Positions 8,998-17,200 of a DNA stretch of 64,000 nt are shown here, piece after piece. The stretch is taken from NCBI RefSeq assembly GCF_003815715.1, contig NZ_CP033922.1, forward strand, positions 4,884,001-4,948,000, in the 5' to 3' direction. The notes beneath the pieces are model-generated. The model made no database searches, was not told the origin of the DNA, and saw only the letters and a list, made by a program, of their open reading frames with translations. The DNA is from Chryseobacterium sp. G0162 (lineage in GTDB: Bacteria; Bacteroidota; Bacteroidia; Flavobacteriales; Weeksellaceae). The stretch's first letter is position 1, and each line of letters starts with the position of its first letter. The position numbers and the translations under genes were made by a program.

Positions 8998-9414
8998 TTA
9001 TTTTTTTTCGATAAACTTGGTCAGAGTGGCCTCCATCATGCTTTTTCTGGTCTTCTCACGAACGATCATTAGCTCGTTTCTAAGGTAACATTCTGTTTCA
9101 TCTACGCAATCGTCACATGCTTCGTAGAAATTTAAAGATACGCAAGGGGTTAATGCAATAGGCCCGTCGAAAATACGGTAGATATCCGCCAATGATACTT
9201 CATCAGGTGATTTTAGCAGGTAATATCCACCTACTTTTCCTTGTTTACTGTTAACAAGTTTAGTTCTTTTAAGTTCAAGAAGTATTTGCTCGAGAAACTT
9301 TTTGGGAATGTTTTCATCCTGTGCAATAATCGAAGTGGACAGATAGCCTTGATTGTAATTTCTTGCTAATCTGACCATTGCTTTTAGCGCGTATTTGCAA
9401 CGTTTGGACATCAT
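8998..9414 (-). CDS. Rrf2-family transcriptional regulator (IscR/CymR-like)
   Basis: A 138-aa Rrf2 winged-helix protein: MSKRCKYALKAMVRLARN at the N-terminus, the recognition helix region IPKKFLEQILLELK at about 36-49, and wing GKVGGYYL. The effector region has cysteines at the positions typical of Fe-S sensing members, in PCVSLNFYEACDDC followed by a fourth in ETECYLR. Upstream of a complete cys operon, the likely role is control of sulfur assimilation, either through an Fe-S cluster as in IscR or through interaction with CysK/O-acetylserine as in CymR. Both are inferences; neither can be told from sequence alone. Two adjacent ATG codons (9414, 9411) are possible starts. Confidence 0.88.
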   Translation of the reverse strand: MMSKRCKYALKAMVRLARNYNQGYLSTSIIAQDENIPKKFLEQILLELKRTKLVNSKQGKVGGYYLLKSPDEVSLADIYRIFDGPIALTPCVSLNFYEACDDCVDETECYLRNELMIVREKTRKSMMEATLTKFIEKK

Positions 9415-9502
9415 AATCTACGCAAGGTATAACAAATTATCTGATAAATGAAACGAAAGATAAATGATCCTGAAATATTTTTAGCCCAGGAAAAGTAAAG
9501 GA

Positions 9503-9559
9503 AGCTGAAAGTGCAACGGTGGTAAAGTATAATACAGGCCATTCTTCACATTTTCAGCT
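9503..9559 (-). terminator. Possible terminator after the GNAT gene
   Basis: An inverted repeat (AGCTGAAAGTG at 9503-9513, CACATTTTCAGCT at 9547-9559) lies just past the stop of the acetyltransferase gene and is followed on the minus strand by a T-rich stretch. The loop is long (about 33 nt), so this is a weak call. Confidence 0.35.
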
Positions 9560-9567
9560 CTTTTTAT

Positions 9568-10065
9568 TTATTGCTCTTTTGAAAATAAGAAATATGCTAA
9601 TGCTCTGTCCTCTCTTTCCAGGTTTTCTAATCTGTTAAATCCACTTTTTAGAAGGACTTTCTGTGAACCAATATTATCAAGATCTGTTAATGCAACGATT
9701 TCCTTTTCCTGATCGGCTGAAAGACAATAATCAGCAAGTGCTTTACAAACCTGAGTTCCAATCCCTTTTCCCCAGTAATTCTCTCCAAGCATATAGCCTA
9801 TTTCTATGGAGTTGGCATTTTCAGCGAAAATTCTGGCGAGGCATACTCCCACAAAAGCGTTATTCTGGGCATCAAATATTCCCCATCTGCTGAGTGACCC
9901 TTTTTTATAATCCAGCAATGCTTTTTCAAACATTTGTTTAAATTCTTCGGGGGATTTATAAGGCAGATAACGGGTAACATTCTCGTTTGTAAACAGATCT
10001 AAAAATAAATGAAGTTCCTGAGGAGTGAACTCCCGTATGATGATTGTGTCGTTATTATAGTACAT
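9568..10065 (-). CDS. GNAT-family N-acetyltransferase
   Basis: A 165-aa GCN5-related acetyltransferase. It resembles the RimJ/RimL-like group: TIIIREFTPQELHLFLDLF at the start, then SIEIGYMLGENYWGKGIGTQ, which is the acetyl-CoA-binding motif A (Q/R-x2-G-x-G/A equivalent), and ALTDLDNIGSQKVLLKSGF near the C-terminus. Members acetylate protein N-termini, small amines or antibiotics; the substrate here cannot be predicted. It is on the same strand as the sulfur operon but separated from it by 153 bp, and lies next to the decayed edge of the Rhs locus. Confidence 0.85.
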   Translation of the reverse strand: MYYNNDTIIIREFTPQELHLFLDLFTNENVTRYLPYKSPEEFKQMFEKALLDYKKGSLSRWGIFDAQNNAFVGVCLARIFAENANSIEIGYMLGENYWGKGIGTQVCKALADYCLSADQEKEIVALTDLDNIGSQKVLLKSGFNRLENLEREDRALAYFLFSKEQ

Positions 10066-10130
10066 AGGATAATTTGAGTTTGAAATTAATTAATAAAATT
10101 AGGTAAAATAAAGTGATGACCATGGAATAC

Positions 10131-10176
10131 AGGATAATAATTGCTTTCTTCCTGAAAAGATATATCTTCTCCGCCA
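10131..10176 (-). pseudogene. Short remnant of an Rhs core
   Basis: The stretch reading AGGATAATAATTGCTTTCTT onward on the plus strand, through the following CCTGAAAAG...TCCGCC, closely matches the part of the full Rhs gene at about 15290-15336. No frame is kept. It marks the far edge of the array of displaced Rhs tails. The segment downstream of the next immunity pseudogene (10183-10240) also resembles the flank of the immunity gene at 12810. Confidence 0.5.
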
Positions 10177-10232
10177 ACTTTATTCTAAATTCAAATGTTA
10201 ACTACTAATATCTAATTTGAATTCACAATATA

Positions 10233-10561
10233 TTAATTATCATAAAAAATAATCCCCAAAATGATACTGTAGTCTTCGCTACTAAAAATGGAACAGCTTT
10301 TTTTCTCTCCATCAATATAAGATAATCTTACATTTTTTAAATTTGAATTTTTCATTTTTTTTACCACCTCACAATGCCCCTCAAAAGAGTTATCCAAATG
10401 AACACCCAAACCTAATCTATCATTATAAATATGATATAAATGTTCTCTCGTTTGAACAAAAGAATCCACAATTATTTTATTTTTAATATTATTGATATAA
10501 GACTCAACTTGATCTGGTAATTTCTTGTACTATATAATTCTTGTATTATTTTGTCTTCCAT
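10233..10561 (-). pseudogene. Frameshifted immunity gene, paralogue of the gene at 12810-13145
   Basis: From an ATG at 10561 the frame reads MEDKIIQELYSTR and then runs off; one frame over, LPDQVESYINNIKNK continues into FVQTREHLYHIYNDRLGLG and ends in SIILGIIFYDN. The intact paralogue at 12810-13145 reads through the same segments without a break (INELFEIRN ... VKDYVNKIK ... FVQTREHLYEIYNDRL ... SVILGIIFYDN). The frameshift is at about 10519-10530. A GTG at 10469 could start a 78-aa remnant. It follows a deleted copy of the matching toxin. Confidence 0.8.
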
Positions 10562-10585
10562 AATTTTTTATTTTAAATATGGCGT

Positions 10586-10807
10586 CTAAGCTCTTCCTAA
10601 ATACACATTTGCAAAATCTGGATGTTTATCATGAACCCCTCTAATTAAAGTAATTGTTGGTTCTTTTTTTTGTATATCTCCTTTAAGAATTAAAGGCAGA
10701 GACCATAAACCAGCTCTTAAACCACCTGCTAATTTCGCTAATATACTTCTAATTGCAGTTCCTGTTGACACATCTGCAGAGGGTATAGGCAATACTTTTC
10801 CGTTCAT
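10586..10807 (-). pseudogene. Internally deleted ART-like toxin end
   Basis: The 73-codon frame ends in TITLIRGVHDKHPDFANVYL and then GRA-stop. The next codons after that stop read TPYLK-stop, which are exactly the last residues of the toxin end at 13157-13495 (...GTWTPYLK-stop). The copy at 13157 has about 85 more codons between these two points, so this copy has lost its middle, including the STS and ExE motifs. In its favour as the same toxin, HDKHPDFANVYLG aligns with HGKHPDLANAYLG. Probably inactive. Stops TAA and TGA at about 10817-10828 separate it from the Rhs linker piece upstream. Confidence 0.7.
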
Positions 10808-10825
10808 TGCACATCATTGCACTCT

Positions 10826-11041
10826 TTAAAGTTTTTTTCCAGAGTTGAGGGGGGCTGGAATATTAAGTTGCTGCCTAAGATTTTGCCCCTGACCTATCAT
10901 ACAGTATGAGCAGATTGCCAAATTATTACTAGATACAGCTCTAATTGAAGGATTAAGAACAATTTCCCCTACATCAATAGGACTTGTTGCTGTTCCTATG
11001 GATTGTGGCCCATTAGGACCAGAGCCTCCAAGATATAGCAC
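10826..11041 (-). pseudogene. Displaced Rhs C-terminal linker fragment
   Basis: The 71-codon frame contains PQSIGTATSPIDVGEIVLNP, followed by IRAVSSNNLAICSYC. This nearly repeats the linker that follows the Rhs core in the 1198-aa protein (PQSIGTATSPIDVGEIVLNA then PIRAMANSNLPSCSYC). It has no ATG-led Rhs core in front. On the other frame just upstream TGPTG resembles the DPTG that closes an Rhs core, suggesting another frameshift. It is in the same frame as the toxin fragment at 10586 but is cut from it by stop codons. Confidence 0.7.
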
Positions 11042-11090
11042 CTGTGGGACCTGTAAAAAATATAAGTTTTAGTGAATTAAAATTGATCTA

Positions 11091-11121
11091 AAATTAGGGT
11101 ATTTCTGAAATACCCTAATTT
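11091..11121 (-). terminator. Strong hairpin terminator after the membrane immunity gene
   Basis: A perfect 14-bp stem (AAATTAGGGTATTT / AAATACCCTAATTT) with a 3-nt loop lies 56 bp beyond the stop of the gene at 11178. Both flanks are A/T rich, so it could stop transcription in either direction. Confidence 0.8.
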
Positions 11122-11177
11122 ATTTATAATATACTTTACATAACGTGATTAATAGCTAAAATAACAAATCTATATTT

Positions 11178-11699
11178 CTATTTTTTATTATCCTCACCAT
11201 ATATTTTCTTAAGATTTTCAATTTGTTGGGCCTTTTGCAAAGAATCTTCTCTTCTTTCTTTTGCAACAAATTCTGGTGCGTAAGGTCCGGTCTGATTTCT
11301 TTTTGCTTGTGCAAACAATACATAAAATGAAAAAATGAAATTAGTAATTATTAAAATTATAAAACTATACACTATTTTTTTATTTTTTTTTATTTTCTCA
11401 TCTGGTAATTTATCAAACTCTTTTACTACATATTTCCATTGATCTTTATAATGTAAAAGTATGTAATCAAAAATAAATAAAACCATTACTATTATTATCC
11501 ATATTTTCTTTGAAAGCACACCAGAATTTGTATAAAAAATAACATTATAATAATTTGTAAAGGAACTTATTAACAAAATACCTATAATAATCATGTATAG
11601 ACTAGAAAGAAAATCATAGGAAAAAATTGTAATTGACTTTTGCTCTCTTTTATATAAAACATAAAAAGTATAATAATAAGCTTGTTTCATTTTTTTCAT
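11178..11699 (-). CDS. Putative membrane immunity protein of the second Rhs toxin
   Basis: A 173-aa protein with three predicted membrane segments, at about 29-45 (LYMIIIGILLISSF), 67-85 (IWIIIVMVLFIFDYILL) and 110-130 (YSFIILIITNFIFSFYVLF), and a charged cytoplasmic tail rich in K and E. I do not recognise a family. It starts 2 bp after the stop of the toxin module at 11702 and ends before a strong terminator. Its position directly behind a displaced Rhs toxin end makes an immunity role likely, and its membrane location suggests the toxin acts on the inner membrane. Very AT-rich codon use, as is common for immunity genes. Confidence 0.65.
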   Translation of the reverse strand: MKKMKQAYYYTFYVLYKREQKSITIFSYDFLSSLYMIIIGILLISSFTNYYNVIFYTNSGVLSKKIWIIIVMVLFIFDYILLHYKDQWKYVVKEFDKLPDEKIKKNKKIVYSFIILIITNFIFSFYVLFAQAKRNQTGPYAPEFVAKERREDSLQKAQQIENLKKIYGEDNKK

Positions 11700-11701
11700 A
11701 A

Positions 11702-12394
11702 TTAAAATTTTAATGCTGAATTACTAAAAAGTGGGTGGCCTGTCATTTGTTGTTCATAGGCTTCAGTTCTAGCAGCAGTCTCCGAAGCACCAACCCATCC
11801 TCCAGGATAGTAGTTATCAATTCCAAAATATAGTGTACTAATTATAGCTCCGTAGACACCTCCTTCTGTTCCTAAAAGCCCCATTCCAGTATTCAGTAAC
11901 ATTTTATTAGGGTGTACTGCATTTAAAGAACTAGGATCATTATTATAGATTTGAACTCCTCTAATATCCATAGCGAAACCAATACCTAAAGATACTCGAC
12001 CTACCCCTTTTCCAATTTTACTTATTGCTGTAGTTTTTGTATATGCATTTTTAATAAAAACATTACCATTCGCATTAGGACGATATAGCTTAATTGATGA
12101 ACCTGTAGTTGTGACTCTGGTTTGCCCAGATAAATTTTCTACACTTGCAGCCGCTGTTGCAATTCCCCAATTTGCTCGCCCTCCGAAGCCATACCACTCA
12201 GGGGTATTATCCGGTTGATAAGGATAAAAATCCTTATAAGATCTCCTGATTTCCGGTATATTGGGTGTTGAGGTATTCTGCAATCTAGGTGCAGAAATCC
12301 CTCCTCCATTACATACTAAACAATTAGAAGGCATTATAGATAGTGTGTTGGATGCCACCGCTTTTACAGGAGAGTTCAATATCACTTCCCCCAC
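11702..12394 (-). CDS. Orphan Rhs C-terminal toxin module (glycine-rich, membrane type)
   Basis: The frame begins inside the Rhs linker (GEVILNSPVKAVASNTLSIM), so the GTG at 12394 is only a nominal start; the frame is open upstream through FADPTGLEGDPVPGSSGTG to a 1-nt deletion near 12541. It carries no signal peptide or Rhs core of its own. Residues 65-230 form the module: a glycine-rich hydrophobic segment (KGVGRVSLGIGFAMDI), then NTGMGLLGTEGGVYGAII and the end segment GWVGASETAARTEAY. I do not recognise a catalytic motif; the hydrophobic Gly-rich stretches and the membrane immunity partner suggest a membrane-acting toxin (inference). It is probably silent unless recombined onto the full Rhs gene. 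Confidence 0.6.
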   Translation of the reverse strand: MGEVILNSPVKAVASNTLSIMPSNCLVCNGGGISAPRLQNTSTPNIPEIRRSYKDFYPYQPDNTPEWYGFGGRANWGIATAAASVENLSGQTRVTTTGSSIKLYRPNANGNVFIKNAYTKTTAISKIGKGVGRVSLGIGFAMDIRGVQIYNNDPSSLNAVHPNKMLLNTGMGLLGTEGGVYGAIISTLYFGIDNYYPGGWVGASETAARTEAYEQQMTGHPLFSNSALKF

Positions 12395-12734
12395 ATCAAT
12401 AGGGCTTGTTGCTGTTCCTATGGATTGTGGGTTACCAGTACCTGAGCTACCTGGTACTGGATCACCTTCTAGACCTGTTGGATCTGCAAAGAAGATAGGG
12501 TTTTGGTAAGCATACCCATAAGGATCTAGTGTCTTGCCGCTTAAGGATCGTGATGACCAAAGATTCCCAATTCAGGTACATAGAATCTGGCTCCTAAATC
12601 ATAGAATCCGTTTTCCTGTAATTCCTGACCTAAGAATTTATAATTATAATTAGTCCTGAATTCAGTTAAGAAAGAACTGCTGTTATACCCTTCATGCTTT
12701 AAGCCAAAAGGATAATAGTTACTTTCTTCTTGAA
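12386..12734 (-). repeat. Displaced copy of the Rhs core end (direct repeat copy A)
   Basis: This segment repeats 14967-15316 with about 13 differences over some 348 bp, one of which is a single-base deletion near 12541 (CTTAAGG versus CTTAAAGG in the intact gene) that puts a stop right after GIFGHHDP. It encodes, in broken frame, the core region from the YYPFGLKHEGYN motif to DPTG and on into the linker. It gives homologous recombination a place to swap the toxin end of the active Rhs gene for the downstream module. Confidence 0.9.
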
Positions 12735-12809
12735 AAACTACACTTCCCGCAAACCTTACTCAAACTCCATGTGTTCACTACTAATATATATTATACAATC
12801 TTAATTATG

Positions 12810-13145
12810 TTAATTATCATAAAAAATAATTCCAAGAATAACACTGTAGTCTTCACTACTGAAAATGGAACAACTTTTTTCAAAACCTTCAATAGATGAT
12901 AATTTTACATTATTTAAATCTGAATATTTCATTCGCTTTACGACCTCGGTTAACCCTTCATAATATTCTCCAGAATAAATACTGAAGTCAAGTCTATCAT
13001 TATAAATTTCATATAAATGTTCCCTTGTTTGAACAAATGTAAACTTAAAAATATCTTTTTGACCTTTAATTTTGTTGACATAATCTTTAACCAACTCCAA
13101 AAAGTTTCTGATTTCAAATAATTCGTTTATTATAATATCATTCAT
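12810..13145 (-). CDS. Putative immunity protein for the ART-like toxin
   Basis: An intact 111-aa soluble acidic protein (MNDIIINELFEIRNFLELVK ... SVILGIIFYDN) of no family I recognise. It follows the ART-like toxin end by 11 bp, has a frameshifted paralogue at 10233-10561 that also follows a copy of the same toxin, and shares its 3' flank (TTAATTATCATAAAAAATAA) with that copy. The constant pairing with the same toxin end is the basis for calling it an immunity gene. It may still give protection even if the toxin beside it lacks a start. Confidence 0.65.
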   Translation of the reverse strand: MNDIIINELFEIRNFLELVKDYVNKIKGQKDIFKFTFVQTREHLYEIYNDRLDFSIYSGEYYEGLTEVVKRMKYSDLNNVKLSSIEGFEKSCSIFSSEDYSVILGIIFYDN

Positions 13146-13156
13146 AAATTATAATT

Positions 13157-13495
13157 TTATTTTAAATATGGTGTCCAAGTACCAGCACCCCAAGGTTTAA
13201 TTACCTGAGCACCATGAACAGGTCCAAAAACTTGAACCTCCTGCTCTCCACGATGTCTATTATAAAAAGAAAGCCTTGATATATGAAATGTTTGCTTTAG
13301 AATTATTCCTCCAGAACCTCTTCTGGATGCAGAATAATTTGCCACTGAAATACTTGTAGACCAAGAGGTATACATACTGTTATTATCACCAGCATTATGT
13401 TGTTCAGCTGTAACGGGACCACCCCAAGGTATAGCACTACCTAAATATGCATTTGCTAAATCTGGATGTTTACCATGGACCCTGCTCTCCGAAGT
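13157..13495 (-). pseudogene. Orphan ADP-ribosyltransferase-like toxin end
   Basis: The frame is open from a stop at 13496-13498 to 13157 (112 codons); the first ATG is only at 13375. It reads RVHGKHPDLANAYLG ... MYTSWSTSISVANYS ... GGIILKQTFHISRLS ... RGEQEVQVFGP ... WTPYLK. The order R(V/GV)H, W-STS, E-x-E fits the R-S-E class of ADP-ribosyltransferase toxins: arginine in the first strand (clearer as LIRGVH in the copy at 10586), the STS motif, and the EQE catalytic loop. Family known; assignment by motif is an inference. It has no Rhs core attached and is followed by its immunity gene. Confidence 0.6.
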
Positions 13496-13569
13496 CTACC
13501 GACTTTGGAGCATTTGGAAAATAATTGATTTTATTAATGGCTCAAAGTCAGGAGAATTTGCGCAGCAGG

Positions 13570-14280
13570 TCAGGAGTTCACAATTTCGAACTCTCTCTTA
13601 CTAAATTCTTGGTAAAAATCATCAAATAAAATATTGTTTGAAAAATATTTCTCAAAGTTTTTATATCCATTTATTTTTAAAATTGGTGTTTTTTCCCTTT
13701 TTTTAATTGATGGACTGATACTGATTAAACAATCTATAAATGAATTTATTTCGGTTCCAAAATATCCATATGAATTAAAAAAAGCTTTACCAATTTCATA
13801 ATAGATATCCAAATCTGCTCTGACTTTTGACAAGTCAATTTCTATAATCGGATTCGTGTTATCTATTGTTTCTCTAACTCCATTCAATAGGCAACATCCT
13901 CTTAAGTAATAATACTTTTGCTTATCATTTAATTCATACCATTTTATTTTTTCTTTTTTGTCAGTGAGAAGTTTAAAATTATCTATATATCCCTGATTAT
14001 ATATCCATAAAGGATCGTCAAGGACTCCTATTAGAATAATTTCTCTGTTTTTAATTAAAATATCCGAGATATTAAAATAATAATCGTTTTTAAAAGTTTT
14101 AAGGCCTTTAAACGAAACTCTAATAATTATATTCTGCTTAGAGACTTCTCCAAATTGAAGATTGATAGACTTAATATCATCTCTTTTGATAACTATTTTG
14201 TCAAAATCTTTTTTACGAATCAGTTTTATGTATTTTGTTGATAATAGCGTTTTTTCTTCTGATAAAAAATTTATTTCCAT
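13570..14280 (-). CDS. Barstar-like immunity protein of the active Rhs toxin
   Basis: A 236-aa cytoplasmic protein. The C-terminal part (about 145-236) matches the barstar family: IIEIDLSKVRADLDIYYEIG, then YGYFGTEINSFIDCL, which parallels barstar's YYGENLDALWDCL (N179, D183 and C184 align with barstar D35, D39 and C40). Barstar blocks barnase-type ribonucleases by covering the active site. Residues 1-130 form an extra N-terminal region I do not recognise. The gene overlaps the end of the Rhs gene by 10 bp, so toxin and antidote are translationally coupled. AT content is higher than in neighbouring metabolic genes. Confidence 0.75.
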   Translation of the reverse strand: MEINFLSEEKTLLSTKYIKLIRKKDFDKIVIKRDDIKSINLQFGEVSKQNIIIRVSFKGLKTFKNDYYFNISDILIKNREIILIGVLDDPLWIYNQGYIDNFKLLTDKKEKIKWYELNDKQKYYYLRGCCLLNGVRETIDNTNPIIEIDLSKVRADLDIYYEIGKAFFNSYGYFGTEINSFIDCLISISPSIKKREKTPILKINGYKNFEKYFSNNILFDDFYQEFSKREFEIVNS

Positions 14281-17200
14281 TTTACTGCTGAGCTTGTTGG
14301 TATTTGTATAATTTTATTATAATCATGATTGATAACTAATCCCCATTTTCCATCTGGATGTTGAACAATTCGACTGCTATTTAACCCTACGGTACCTGGT
14401 ACATCTTTTATTTGCCATTCTAATGCCCCATTCCATTTGGAGTTACGTTGTACTGTTCTTTGTAATCCAAAATCATCAAGTCTTGGGACTCCTCTTCCTG
14501 CTAAGATTTCAGTGAAATCATTTGTTACATTTTTCGGTAAATTTTTAGGGTCAATTCTTAGAGGACCTGCTCCCCAAATATTTGACATTTTGGTTCGGGA
14601 AAGAGTCTTTATCTCTGTTTTAACAATAGAAGACTCTGCCTTTATAATCCCAGGTGCAGCTCTTCCTCCAGATGTAATTATCGCAATTGCTGCAAGCCCC
14701 AGTGCCGCCTCTCTATTTTCAGGCTCAGTATTTGCTGCAAGGATTCCAAGAATATCCCAAACACTGTCCATCATTTGGGCAGATCCATTGTGAAGAACTG
14801 GCATGCTTACTCTTCTTAAAGCTTCTTCGTGAGAAAGGGGAAGAGGAAGAATTCCGATATTCTGTAATCCCCCTTTTACTCCAGATACTCCAGAACCAGT
14901 ATAGCAATAAGAGCAACTAGGCAGATTACTATTGGCCATTGCTCTTATTGGAGCATTCAGTACAATTTCCCCCACATCAATAGGACTGGTTGCTGTTCCT
15001 ATGGATTGTGGGTTACCAGTACCTGAGCTACCTGGTACTGGATCACCTTCTAGACCTGTTGGATCTGCAAAGAAGATAGGGTTTTGGTAAGCATATCCAT
15101 AAGGGTCTAATGTCTTGCCGCTTAAAGGATCGTGCTGCCCAAAGATTCCCAATTCAGGTACATAGAATCTGGCTCCTAAATCATAGAATCCGTTTTCCTG
15201 TAATTCCTGACCTAAGAATTTGTAATTATAATTAGTCCCGAATTCAGTTAAGAAAGAACTACTGTTATATCCTTCATGCTTTAAGCCAAAAGGATAATAG
15301 TTACTTTCTTCCTGAATCATTATTCCTCCTCCGTCAGCTTTGCTGTAACTGAACCTTGCATTTCCCAGAAGATCTTTATACTGGTAAACATATTCATTCC
15401 TTTCTGCATTATAAAATCCTTCCGCCATAGGGAAAAACTTTAAAATCCCGCTTTCATACTGAAAACCATCCAAATAATCTGTAGCTTTTGTGCCAAAGAG
15501 CTTCTTCACTTTTGTGCCGTCGGCCCTGTAAATATAAGAAGTATTTCCTTGCGGCGCTACTGTAAGTCTTGGAAGATTCAGATAATTATACTGTATGGAA
15601 GAAATTCCCTTATCCAGCATACTTATCATATTCCCATTATCATCATAGGAAATCAGATTTCCACCTATAGGATATCCTGAACTATTGGCACTGTTATCAG
15701 TAATTCTTATCATTTTATTAGAATATCCGGACGCATCATAATCATACTTCAATTCATCAATCTGCGAGGCAGATCCTACCCCGGACGGTGTCTTTGAAAA
15801 CCTGTCCATCGTTTTGATATTACCATTGATATCATAAGACATCTTTTCATCATAAAAATGATTATGGGTAGAAGATGCTAAATAAGGAGTAAGATAAATC
15901 CCATCTGTAAGCCTGTTCAGTTTATCATATTTATAAGTATACCTTCGGTAGATTCCATCTCCGTAAGATGTTTTCCAGTCTACTTCAGAAATATTTCCGT
16001 TGTATTTTGCAATACCATAATCAGTATCCTCCGGATTCTGATATTTAATCTTCATGGCAAAAAGATCCTGCCCCAGATTCATAGGGTCATTAATACCCGT
16101 GAGCCAACCCCTGATATTGTAAGCATAATCTACTGATTGCAGGGGATTGCCATCATCGTCAAGTCCAACTTTTTTATTAATAAGCTGACCAATGCTGTTA
16201 TAAGTATTAATTGCGAGAGGTTCTTCATCTTGATTTCCTACTTTATGATTATGGGTCAACAGCCTGCTTTGGTTATCATACTCAAAGGTTTCTGTAATGA
16301 TCTTTTCTGCATCACCGGCAAGTCTTTTATGATGTGTTTTAATCTGCTTTGCTAAGCCTGTAAAATCGAGTTCAGTTTCTGTTTTGGTGTATCCGCCCAA
16401 ATAGTTTATGGAATGGCTTCCAATTTGCCGCCCTTTTGTATCATACCAAAAATAATCCTTAGTCCAGCCAGTATCTTCTATATTTCTTACATAAGTGGCA
16501 GTGGGAAGCCCACTACTACTCCTGCTTGTTGTGACTCCATTAACCGTCATAGCCGTTGGGGACGGAACAAGAGTGTTTTGCCCTAATATGTTATCAGGTC
16601 TTGCAGGCGTGTTAATACCCGGTGGATAGGAATCATAATAGCTAACAGAGAGAATGGTCATACTTCCTGTAGGAAAGGCACTTTTTGTATAATAAATATT
16701 TTCCCCGTTTTGCACAATAGGACTCCTGTCCGCTCTATTTTCAATATTCTGGGATGTCATACTGTTCAGGGCATTCTGCATAACCTGCCTCGTAGCGGTA
16801 TTGGCAAAAAAGCCAGTGTATACAATCCTGTTAAACTGGTCATATTTGGTAAACATCCAGCCTTTGCTTCCAAAATTATTGGCGGTTGTTCTTAGGTTAG
16901 CATCCTGAATCAGTACCAATCTATCCTGCTGGTCATAGACCATAAATTCCCATCCTTTCCCCGGAAATTTCTTCTCCACCAGCCTGTCCTGGTTGTCATA
17001 GCGGTATTGATAACATAAATTATCAAGTATGGTAGAGGTAATTGTATTTCCCGATGTTTCAACCGCTTTTACAGCTAAAGGGGGAATGACAAATGCCTCT
17101 TGCCCATATTCATTATAAGCATAATAGGTATCTATATTTTGGGTTCCATCATTTTTTCTTATCAAAATAACCTGCCCCTTACCGTTTGTAAATTTGGTTG

